From contig NZ_JAJNKA010000013.1 in assembly GCF_021533215.1 (NCBI RefSeq), positions 62,001 to 126,000 of the forward strand: DNA of 64,000 nucleotides, in the 5' to 3' direction. Both the position numbers and the translations under genes were made by a program. This document shows, piece after piece, positions 1 to 7,373 of the stretch. Source of the stretch: Portibacter lacus. Lineage in GTDB: Bacteria > Bacteroidota > Bacteroidia > Chitinophagales > Saprospiraceae. Within the stretch, counting starts at the first letter, position 1, and each line of letters opens with the position of its first letter. A model generated the notes under the pieces. That model saw only the letters and a program-made list of their open reading frames with translations, was not told the origin of the DNA and ran no database searches.

Positions 1-700
1 ACTTGTATTCCTTGGTATTTAGATCTTTCATATCGATCTTCCACCAACCGCTATCTTGTTCTTGAATCTCATTAATGTGATGCCCCATATGGACATTAAC
101 ACCATCTATCTGGTCTAGCCAGCTAATCATCCCTCGTGTTATTTCACCGAAATTGACATCTGTTCCGATTGCCATTCGGGTAGCTGCAATGACCTCATCT
201 TCTGCTCGGCCTTCCATCATCAGAGGAACCCATTTCTTTATTTGATTATAATCCTCCGAATAAAGCATGTCTTCGAAAATGGCGTATTTCGTCATGGAAG
301 CGTATCTTTTCTTCAGAAAATCAACATTTTTCTCGCCCCAGACAAAACTCATGTGATCAATATCATTGATGAATCCTTTTTGCGGATCTAAATGATCGTG
401 TTGTTTCAGATATGCCCAGAACTGCTTGGAAATTTCGAATTGTTCAGCGATCCTAAGTGCTTTAGATATATCAACCTCACCATTTTCATCGATCGGAGTG
501 TAATTAAGTTCGCAGAAAGCAGAGTGTCCGGTGCCGGCATTGTTCCATGCGTCTGATCTTTCCGCACCCACTTGATCAAGTCTTTCGTATATGTCAATTT
601 TAGCATCTGGTATAAGCTTCTTGATTAAGACTCCTAAGGTAGCGCTCATAATTCCAGCTCCTATTAATACAATATTCTTCTTTGACTCTAAAATGTTCAT
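1..700 (-). CDS. mqo: Malate:quinone oxidoreductase, N-terminal part (3' end outside window)
   Basis: The gene reads leftward from an ATG whose complement is at 698-700 and stays open to the window edge, giving 233 codons of a protein normally near 500 residues. The N-terminus MNILESKKNIVLIGAGIMSA carries a Rossmann GxGxxS-type FAD-binding loop. It is followed by family landmarks such as GAERSDAWNNAGTGHSAFCE and FVWGEKNVDFL, typical of Mqo. Members are peripheral membrane FAD enzymes that oxidise malate to oxaloacetate and pass electrons to the quinone pool, bypassing NAD-linked malate dehydrogenase. The gene is preceded by a hairpin and tRNA-Arg on the same strand. The call rests on recognised sequence, and the missing C-terminus lies to the left of the window. 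Confidence 0.9.
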   Translation of the reverse strand, partial: MNILESKKNIVLIGAGIMSATLGVLIKKLIPDAKIDIYERLDQVGAERSDAWNNAGTGHSAFCELNYTPIDENGEVDISKALRIAEQFEISKQFWAYLKQHDHLDPQKGFINDIDHMSFVWGEKNVDFLKKRYASMTKYAIFEDMLYSEDYNQIKKWVPLMMEGRAEDEVIAATRMAIGTDVNFGEITRGMISWLDQIDGVNVHMGHHINEIQEQDSGWWKIDMKDLNTKEYK

Positions 701-773
701 ATGTTCTATTTCTGTTCACATCATATATTAAATGTGAAGTTTTATTCTATTCACAATGAAGTGAAATAAGATC

Positions 774-799
774 ATTAGTTTCATCAGCATGAAACTAAT
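774..799 (-). terminator. Hairpin downstream of tRNA-Arg
   Basis: A perfect 11-bp inverted repeat (774-784 with 789-799, 4-nt loop) lies just after the 3' end of tRNA-Arg and before mqo. No good T-run follows on the minus strand, so it may be a tRNA 3' processing or weak termination structure instead of a full intrinsic terminator. Confidence 0.5.
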
Positions 800-801
800 A
801 G

Positions 802-873
802 TAGCCCCAGCAAGAATCGAACTTGCATCTATGGTTTAGGAAACCACTATTCTATCCGTTGAACTATGGAGCC
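802..873 (-). tRNA. tRNA-Arg, anticodon CCT
   Basis: The minus strand folds into a complete cloverleaf. The acceptor stem is GGCTCCA/TGGGGCT with G-U wobbles at pairs 1 and 4. The D-arm carries AACGGATA, the anticodon stem is GTGGT/ACCAT around the loop TTCCTAA (anticodon CCT, reading AGG), and the T-arm is GCAAG-TTCGATT-CTTGC. The discriminator is A and CCA is not encoded, as is usual in Bacteroidota. The 72-nt length is normal. The wobble at the first acceptor pair is slightly unusual. Confidence 0.92.
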
Positions 874-910
874 ATGCCCCAATATATGAAAAAATGAATA
901 TTTTCATTGC

Positions 911-1402
911 TTAATCCAAGTCTACAAATAATTCATTAAGGTAACTTTCTCTATTTGCGTCTGAGTAGGCATCTATGCATGTGCCAATGCCACTTCTCAT
1001 AATGCTTAAGCATAGTCCATTCGAGTTTTGGCTTTCGTCATGACCTCGAAATAAAACACAGTGTCCCAGTTCATGAAATACGACAAATTCCTTGTTTAAA
1101 TTACTGGAACGATCCCAAAATGTTTTATCTATGGTAATGTGATTGTTTATTGCAGAACCATATTGGCAAGATCCTGCAACTCCTGGTTCTTCGATTTCGC
1201 TTATTTCACCATTTACTTTTAAATTAGAAAGGTCTAGTGTGAGTCCTCGCTTTTCTGCTTGGAATTCAAATTCTTCGTAATATTCCCACAATTCACTTTC
1301 GACGCCAGGGTATTCTTTTTCAAAGAATCCAAGGTCTTTATTACAGGATGCAAAATGGATAAGTACATAAAAAGCGGAGAATGACAATGCAATTGTTTTC
1401 AT
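911..1402 (-). CDS. Putative zinc metallopeptidase lipoprotein
   Basis: A 163-residue protein if translation starts at the internal ATG at 1402. That start is chosen because it puts a lipoprotein signal at the N-terminus (MKTIALSFSAFYVLIHFAS before Cys20). An 18-residue longer frame starting at 1456 would bury this signal. HELGH (His110, Glu111, His114) is a classic HExxH zinc site, followed by a third histidine at 121. The spacing to that third His is one residue longer than the metzincin HExxHxxGxxH consensus. The protein is short, so it is either a minimal peptidase or a substrate-specific family I do not recognise. It probably sits in the outer or periplasmic membrane. It is a single gene with no operon partner. 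Confidence 0.6.
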   Translation of the reverse strand: MKTIALSFSAFYVLIHFASCNKDLGFFEKEYPGVESELWEYYEEFEFQAEKRGLTLDLSNLKVNGEISEIEEPGVAGSCQYGSAINNHITIDKTFWDRSSNLNKEFVVFHELGHCVLFRGHDESQNSNGLCLSIMRSGIGTCIDAYSDANRESYLNELFVDLD

Positions 1403-1679
1403 TTGAATAGGATTAGTGCTCCGAAAAACTGAGGAAATTATTGAATGGAAAATCAATTATGAATTTCAAAAGCAGCATTCGGGTAGCGTGAAATAATTGT
1501 ATTGCTTGATCTTATGTGATGATTGAATTATGAGGTCGAGTAAAAAATATCAAATTCTCTTTTATAACTTTTGCTGATCACTAAATATTATTGTTGTGGT
1601 TTTTTTAAGATTTTTTTAAGGATGTAATCTTTATTAGATGAACAGAGGACATGATATAAATAATACGATAAGAATAGAA

Positions 1680-2084
1680 TTATTTAATCCGAGCATAATA
1701 TACATCCTGATTATTTCGCTCTATGTTTTTGAAAATAAAGGCACCTTGTTCAGAATTGGTCTGCTCGACGAAATCAAATAGAGTACAAGATTTAGGAAGG
1801 CCAGAAAAGATCAATGTAAAATGAGAACTACTCATAGGAGGTACCATCTGCCATTCTGGAGCGTATACAATTTTTTCTGCATGAACTAACTCACTTTTGT
1901 GATCAGAGTGGTGGTCGTAGAGATATGTCGAAGACCAGATTCGGATCGCTGTTTCGAAGAAAAATCTGTTATTATATAAACAATGAAAAATGACCTGACC
2001 TTGCTCATGGATCTGAGTTTTTAGATCATTTAGAAGCGAAGGATCTATTTCAACTTTAGGTTTTGTAATAATTTCAATAGCCAT
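1680..2084 (-). CDS. Hypothetical protein, 134 aa
   Basis: I do not recognise the family. The protein starts MAIEIITKPKVEIDPSLLND, has no signal peptide or membrane segment and is rich in aromatic and histidine residues. The stretch RIWSSTYLYDHHSDHKSEL and a proline-rich VPPMSSSHF segment suggest a small globular cytoplasmic domain. The ATG lies about 440 bp from the divergent desaturase gene with a very AT-rich spacer. Length and codon use look coding, but function is unknown. Confidence 0.55.
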   Translation of the reverse strand: MAIEIITKPKVEIDPSLLNDLKTQIHEQGQVIFHCLYNNRFFFETAIRIWSSTYLYDHHSDHKSELVHAEKIVYAPEWQMVPPMSSSHFTLIFSGLPKSCTLFDFVEQTNSEQGAFIFKNIERNNQDVYYARIK

Positions 2085-2522
2085 GATGTAAAGATAGAAT
2101 TTCTGAGTTTTATTTTTTCTGGTGGAATTAAAAGTATTAATTTCATGTTAAGAAATATAGGTAAAGATGATTCCTGTCATTTCAAAGAAAGAAATTAATA
2201 AAAAATTGATCGATTTTTAATTTGTCAATTATAAGATTCTGTTGTACTTTTCCCCAAACATTAATAAGTAAAATTTGAATCATACTTTTAGAATTCGTCA
2301 TATTTTAATGACAATTTTTATGAAATATTTTTAAATTTTAAGAGTTAGAATCATCATATACTGAAACAAAAATGATACTTTCACCAAAAAAGTCAGATAA
2401 TTTTAAGTATATATTATTTGTGAATGCAATATATAATTTTAAATAAATTAGAAATTTAAATTTTATTATTGTTTTTACTTTATGTCATCTAAAAAGAGTT
2501 TTTCTACAATTTATAAAATCTA
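2085..2522. other. AT-rich divergent intergenic region
   Basis: This 438-bp, very AT-rich spacer separates the divergently transcribed hypothetical (ends facing left) and the desaturase. It must hold both promoters. I found no clear TAnnTTTG box at good spacing, no ORF and no RNA gene. Confidence 0.5.
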
Positions 2523-3641
2523 ATGAATAATACAGCAACCGTTAAAGCCCCTGAAACTGTAAAGTTTAGTAAAAAGGATCCTGCCATGTTTTTTAAAACA
2601 CTACACAGCAGAGTTAATTCTTATTTCAAAGACCAGAATATAACAAAGACTGGTAATATTAACATGTATATTAAGACAATAGCAATGCTATCTTTTTATA
2701 TTATTCCATTTGTTCTGGTACTTACTGGAGTTGTAACAGGAGTTGCTACTTTAGCAATGTATGCCATTATCGGTATCGGAGTTGCAGGGATAGGATTAAG
2801 TGTTATGCACGATGCTAACCATGGTTCCTATTCTAAAAACAAATTTGTTAATACACTTTTAAGCTTGTCCATGAATATGGTTGGCGGAAGTTCTTTTACA
2901 TGGAAGATGCAACACAATTTAATGCATCACACTTATACTAATATCTATCATTTAGATGAGGATATTGATGACAAGCCATTCTTGAGATTGTCTCCACATG
3001 GAAAAATGAAGTCATACCATAAATTTCAGCATATTTATGCACCTATATTGTATTCTTTAGCAACGATTAGTTGGATTTCTTTTAAAGATTTTAAACAACT
3101 AAGAGCTTATAATCGATCTGGGTTAACCGTTAAAACAGGACATAATCCAGTTTTAATTACCTTGAAAATGGTTTTTTCTAAGTTATGCTATTTCTTTATT
3201 TTCCTTGGATTACCGCTTATACTAGGAGTACAATGGTACTACGCAATTCCAGGATTTATCTTAGCACATCTTATCGCTGGTTTTATTATTACGGTAATTT
3301 TCCAACTAGCACACGTGGTTGAAGGACCAGAGCATCATGATGCGATGGAGACACCAGAAATGGAAAATACTTGGGCGATTCACCAGTTAAGAACAACAGC
3401 AAACTTTTCACCTAAGAGTAAACTAATTACTTGGTTTGTTGGTGGATTAAATTTCCAAATAGAGCACCATTTGTTCCCTAATATTTGCCATATCCACTAT
3501 CCAAAGGTAGCGGAAATAGTAAGAAATACGGTAGCAGAATTTGACTTGCCTTACCATGAGTATAGAAAGTTAAATGAAGCTTTCCAATCACACTTGAGAG
3601 TGTTAAAGAGCTTCGGGAATCCAAATTTAGCTGTAGGCTAG
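2523..3641 (+). CDS. Membrane fatty acid (acyl-CoA/acyl-lipid) desaturase
   Basis: A 372-residue integral membrane di-iron desaturase. It has the three histidine boxes of the family: HDANH at 96-100, HNLMHH at 131-136, and QIEHH at 312-316, the last followed by LFPNICHIHYP. The Gln in the third box and the overall length match the front-end/linoleoyl-CoA-like desaturase group common in Bacteroidota. Hydrophobic blocks flank the boxes at about 53-95 and 225-265. The enzyme would insert a double bond into fatty acyl chains using O2 and reduced ferredoxin or cytochrome b5, adjusting membrane fluidity. It is monocistronic, with its own terminator directly downstream. Position of desaturation cannot be read from sequence. 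Confidence 0.88.
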   Translation: MNNTATVKAPETVKFSKKDPAMFFKTLHSRVNSYFKDQNITKTGNINMYIKTIAMLSFYIIPFVLVLTGVVTGVATLAMYAIIGIGVAGIGLSVMHDANHGSYSKNKFVNTLLSLSMNMVGGSSFTWKMQHNLMHHTYTNIYHLDEDIDDKPFLRLSPHGKMKSYHKFQHIYAPILYSLATISWISFKDFKQLRAYNRSGLTVKTGHNPVLITLKMVFSKLCYFFIFLGLPLILGVQWYYAIPGFILAHLIAGFIITVIFQLAHVVEGPEHHDAMETPEMENTWAIHQLRTTANFSPKSKLITWFVGGLNFQIEHHLFPNICHIHYPKVAEIVRNTVAEFDLPYHEYRKLNEAFQSHLRVLKSFGNPNLAVG

Positions 3642-3691
3642 TTTTAGCTTTGTCTAAAAAAAAATAATCTCGATTAATTAACGAGAGAAGA

Positions 3692-3730
3692 ATAGTTATC
3701 ATCTTAAGTGAATGATAACTATTTTTTTTG
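3692..3730 (+). terminator. Intrinsic terminator of the desaturase gene
   Basis: A perfect 11-bp stem (3692-3702 with 3712-3722) and 9-nt loop are followed by a T-run, about 50 bp after the desaturase stop. Confidence 0.85.
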
Positions 3731-3893
3731 TTCTCTATTGAGCAATCATTGCTTTCTATGCATGTAGATTGACTAGTTTAGTCGCTATTTTTGCTTATCT
3801 ATATTTATATTTAAATCGCAATTTAATTACGGAATACAAATGGTTTCAGAAACCTTCATTAATAAATTTTGAAATATTTGTAATAAAAATTAG

Positions 3894-3907
3894 TGTGTAC
3901 GTACACA
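3894..3907. promoter_or_regulatory. Predicted LacI-family operator
   Basis: TGTGTACGTACACA is a perfect 14-bp palindrome with a central CG step, the usual architecture of LacI-family operators. Closely matching sites occur at 7161-7174 (before susC) and 22945-22958 (before lacI). It lies about 770 bp before the CBM9-like gene and about 285 bp before an orphan terminator. The regulator is inferred to be the LacI protein at 21781-22872. Confidence 0.6.
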
Positions 3908-4191
3908 ATTCTAAAGTTATTTACTATATTTATTGAACGAAATACAGTATTTTGATCTTAATTATTTGTATTTCAGTTGATTATGTATAATTATGAAGTT
4001 ATTTTACTTTTACTAATCAATGTAGACTAAATCTTGTGTTTTCAAGATTATTAAATGCATGAAGAAGTAATATTCACATAACAATACATAACATTAATAC
4101 AAGAAAAATATAGTGCTACTAGGATTACTTAAGTAGCCATTGAAGATAAAAATTAAGTAGAGTTGATTTTTTTTCATGACAACAACATGAT

Positions 4192-4222
4192 CAGGTGAGT
4201 TTCCAAACTCACCTGTTTTTTT
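4192..4222 (+). terminator. Orphan intrinsic terminator in gene-free region
   Basis: The 11-bp perfect stem CAGGTGAGTTT/AAACTCACCTG is followed by seven T. No ORF ends upstream within 500 bp apart from the desaturase, which already has its own terminator at 3692. It therefore implies either a small RNA ending here or an attenuator in a long leader of the 4677 operon. Confidence 0.75.
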
Positions 4223-4676
4223 ATGCCTAATTTTTCTTTGGTTCTTATGGCTTATAATCTTAGTGACAATATTACCAATAGATACAGGTTTGGATGAAGA
4301 AGTTTGACCTGAGCGGAGATATTTTCAACAAGAAGTGTTAAGTAAAAAGGTAATAATAGAAGGTAAGATGACTCCGTAATTGCATTTTTATTTAAATTTA
4401 CGAATCAAGGTAAGTCTGTGAAGTTTAAATTATTGAACTTATAAGTCTGATTCGATCAGAAATAAAGCTCGATACATTTAGATATTCATCTCTTCTTATT
4501 TCTAGAATTTAGAAGGTTCCGGGGACCAAACCTAGAAATATTGGATGTCCCTTCAGATGAAAAAGACGGACGGCCAGAAATTTAACATTAGATTTATAGG
4601 TAATTGTGAAGTTACCATTGAATGAATAGTAACTAACAGAAAATAGCTAAAATTGATAAGTTTATATATTAAAAAC

Positions 4677-5705
4677 ATGGGTAGTCGCGTTAACGTCCAC
4701 GCTTTTTGTTTCTTTTTATTATTGATCTGCGTAACCGTGAAAGCGCAAGACTGCGATGACTTAAAAGCCTATAAGCATCCGATAGCATTTAATCCTGCAC
4801 TCTATCATGCTAGCAAAATCAATGCAGAATTAGTAATCGATGGGAAGTTAGATGAGCAAGAATGGTTAGATGCTGAATCATCGGAGGATTTTGTGGACAT
4901 TGAAGGTGAACTAAGGGAAATGCCAGAGAGGAGGACCATGGTGAAAATGCTTTATGATGATGAGTATTTATACATAGGAGCCCATATGATAGAAGATCAC
5001 ATCTGGTATTCATTGACTGAGAAAGATGCTATTATATATAGAGATGATGATTTTGAAATTTTTATTGATGCAGATGGAAACGGACATAATTACCATGAAT
5101 TTGAATTTAATGCGAACAACACCATGCTTGATTTATGGATGTTGGTTCCTTATAGTATTAGTCAAAGACCACATTATATCATTGAATGGGACGCGAAAGG
5201 TGTCAAGTCTGCTACTTATTTATCAGGAACTGTGAATGACCCTAGTGATATAGATAGTTTTTGGTCTATTGAAATTGCAATTCCGTTAAGAACTGTCGGA
5301 GGAAAACGAGATTTTTGGCGAATTGATTTTTCCAGAGTAGACTGGCTAATGGATGTGATCGATGGAAAGTATGTAAAGCAGAAAAAGCAACCAGAAAGAA
5401 ATTGGGTATGGTCACCTACGGGTTATATTGACATGCATAAACCAGAAACTTGGGGATATGTGGCTTTTGATCCTGAATTTGAAATTGGTGAAGAGGAGTT
5501 ATTCAAGTGGGAGATGTGGAAGATTTATTACAGTGTTAGAGCTTTCAAGCGAAAAAAAGGATACTATCCTGAAGATATAGTATGTTTAACTTCAGACAGC
5601 AGAATTAGAATAAGTGTCTCAGAATACGGATTTGATCTTATTGGTCAATTTGGAGAGCACACATGGACGATTGATAAATATGCTTTAATTAGACGTAATA
5701 AATAA
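4677..5705 (+). CDS. Secreted CBM9-like (carbohydrate-binding) protein
   Basis: The ATG at 4677 is preferred over an upstream in-frame TTG at 4653. It gives a clean signal peptide (MGSRVNVHAFCFFLLLICVT, cleavage near VKA-QD) and a 342-residue protein. The mature part opens with a typical CBM9-like signature: INAELVIDGKLDEQEWLDAE, then a strand pattern with DDEYLYIGAHM, DDDFEIFIDADG and YHEFEFNANNT. These features match the DOMON/CBM9-like family that binds glycan ends, often seen as a stand-alone protein in Bacteroidota glycan loci. The C-terminal 70 residues are not recognised. The GHL10-like gene follows by 15 bp, so the two form an operon. The predicted LacI operator lies far upstream. Confidence 0.8.
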   Translation: MGSRVNVHAFCFFLLLICVTVKAQDCDDLKAYKHPIAFNPALYHASKINAELVIDGKLDEQEWLDAESSEDFVDIEGELREMPERRTMVKMLYDDEYLYIGAHMIEDHIWYSLTEKDAIIYRDDDFEIFIDADGNGHNYHEFEFNANNTMLDLWMLVPYSISQRPHYIIEWDAKGVKSATYLSGTVNDPSDIDSFWSIEIAIPLRTVGGKRDFWRIDFSRVDWLMDVIDGKYVKQKKQPERNWVWSPTGYIDMHKPETWGYVAFDPEFEIGEEELFKWEMWKIYYSVRAFKRKKGYYPEDIVCLTSDSRIRISVSEYGFDLIGQFGEHTWTIDKYALIRRNK

Positions 5706-5720
5706 GAATAATAAACTGAC

Positions 5721-6827
5721 ATGAAGAAAAGAACATTTTTAAAGACGACTGGTATTGTAATAGGAGGGATGCCATTTTTACTTAACTCATTCACCAACAA
5801 GAAAGGATTACCTAAATATTGGGTATGGTTACGACCAAGTCTAAAAACGACAGATTCAGAATGGGTAGATATTTTTAAAAAATTAAAAGAATCAGGTGTT
5901 CAAGCAGTCTTGCCTCAAATTTATTCTAGCAGTTCCGCGCTCTTCGAAATAGAAGGCTATACGGTTCAAGATAGGTGGCTAGAAAGAATCATTCCAATAG
6001 CGCAGAAAGAAGGTATAGAAATTCATGCATGGATGTGGACAATGATCTGCAATGATTCGAAAATGCTAGAGGAACACCCGGATTACTATGTCGTTAATAG
6101 AAAGGGAGAGTCAGCAGCTACATCACCAGCTTATGTCGGTTATTACAAGTTCCTTTGTCCAAGAAGACCAGAAGTGAGAGCATATGTTCAGCATCGTGTG
6201 AAAACGCTAGCATCTATTCCAGGTTTAAGTGGTGTGCATCTCGATTATGTAAGAATGCCTGATGTGATTCTAGCAGAAGGCCTTCAACCAAAATATAACA
6301 TTGTCCAAGATAAAGAATATCCAGAATATGATTACTGCTACTGTGATTATTGCAGGTCTGAATACAAGAAAAAGTCAGGAATTGATCCGATGGAAATAGA
6401 AGATCCTGAAAACGATGCAGATTGGTATCAATTTCGTTATGATGCAGTGAATGATATGGTGAATAATTTTCTGGTTCCAGAGGCTAGAAGTCGAGGTAAA
6501 AAAATTACTGCTGCAGTTTTTCCTAATTGGGAAAGTGTTCGCCAGCAGTGGCATAAGTGGGATCTGGACGGCTTTTTGCCAATGTTATACCATAAGTTCT
6601 ATAATGCAGAATATCAATGGATAGGGGAGGAAGTAGTGAAAGCTAAAGATCGTCTACAAAATGATAAGCCAGTTTATGCAGGAATGTTTATACCGCATTT
6701 AAAAGGTAATGAATTAGTCTTAGCTTATGAAGATGCTAAGTCTAAAGGTGCTGACGGATTTGCATTGTTCGCACATGGAAATCTGAAAGATGAGGATTAC
6801 GTCATGCTGAAAAAAATGACGAAATAA
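5721..6827 (+). CDS. Family 10-like glycosyl hydrolase (GHL10/DUF187 type)
   Basis: A 368-residue protein with a Tat-like or Sec N-terminus (MKKRTFLKTTGIVIGGMPFL). It has a TIM-barrel pattern typical of the GHL10 putative glycosidase group: YWVWLRPSL, WVDIFKKLKESGVQAVLPQI, EIHAWMWTM, GLSGVHLDYVRMP (about residues 169-181), AAVFPNWESV and DGFLPMLYHKFY. The acidic residue in the LDYVR strand is the likely catalytic or substrate-contact position. A CYCDYC motif at about 208-213 could bind a metal. It is co-transcribed with the CBM9-like gene and probably acts on glycans in the periplasm. Substrate is unknown. Confidence 0.78.
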   Translation: MKKRTFLKTTGIVIGGMPFLLNSFTNKKGLPKYWVWLRPSLKTTDSEWVDIFKKLKESGVQAVLPQIYSSSSALFEIEGYTVQDRWLERIIPIAQKEGIEIHAWMWTMICNDSKMLEEHPDYYVVNRKGESAATSPAYVGYYKFLCPRRPEVRAYVQHRVKTLASIPGLSGVHLDYVRMPDVILAEGLQPKYNIVQDKEYPEYDYCYCDYCRSEYKKKSGIDPMEIEDPENDADWYQFRYDAVNDMVNNFLVPEARSRGKKITAAVFPNWESVRQQWHKWDLDGFLPMLYHKFYNAEYQWIGEEVVKAKDRLQNDKPVYAGMFIPHLKGNELVLAYEDAKSKGADGFALFAHGNLKDEDYVMLKKMTK

Positions 6828-7367
6828 TACTCGATTAGCCAAAAATATAATCACTTCATTCTAAAGACTTTTTTTGTGAAAATGGCAGAATCCTTACTAC
6901 CATAAATTCACAATAATGAGTCGATAACTGCTAACGCCTTAGATCTACTTTTGATCTAGGGCTTTCATGCTTTGTTCTGTAGTTTTTTTTGTCATTCATA
7001 AGTAAGAAATGCATTTTTAGCATATTCTTGTTGCTAGTTATCTTGACGTTGTTTTTAAATGATTGATTGTGGCTTTCTGCATTATATAATAAGGTGGTTC
7101 ATATGATTCGCTTTCATTCATTTCCATAATGGTATTTATTAAATTATTAAATATGGAATTGTTGTACGCACACAGAATTAATGTTTATTTATTATATTTA
7201 ACTAACTTTTACTTGGGTTTAATTGCAAGTGCTTGATATATAGTAGTTTAAATTTTAAGTCTGCAATTGAAGTTGATCAGTAAAAAAAATATGATAGATT
7301 GTTTTAAAGAAAGAAATCTTTTATTGTATTAAAATTTATTGGCTTATAACTTTCACTATAAAATTTA
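6828..7367. other. Intergenic region upstream of susC
   Basis: A 540-bp spacer without ORF. An imperfect hairpin at about 6935-6957 (CTTAGATC/GATCTAGG) with a T-rich stretch further on may terminate the GHL10 operon. The predicted LacI-type operator at 7161-7174 is the main recognisable element. The rest is AT-rich leader to susC. Confidence 0.5.
7161..7174. promoter_or_regulatory. Predicted LacI-family operator upstream of susC
   Basis: GTTGTACGCACACA matches the perfect palindrome at 3894-3907 at 11 of 14 positions, including the central CG. It is centred about 207 bp before the susC ATG. The right half-site (ACACA) is fully conserved in all three sites of the window. Confidence 0.55.
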
Positions 7368-7373
7368 TTGAAT

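Larger units (their letters stand above)
3642..4676. other. Long gene-free region with operator and orphan terminator
   Basis: About 1 kb carries no convincing ORF. It contains the desaturase terminator, a perfect 14-bp palindrome at 3894-3907 and a strong orphan intrinsic terminator at 4192-4222. The stretch 4510-4590 contains a short open segment ending in stop at about 4580 that could be a gene remnant, but I could not assign it. A TATTTTTG box at 3786-3793 might be a promoter. Confidence 0.5.

Noticed and set aside
4510-4590. Gene fragment
   Set aside because: A short open stretch ends in a stop but matches nothing I recognise and is too short to call a pseudogene.
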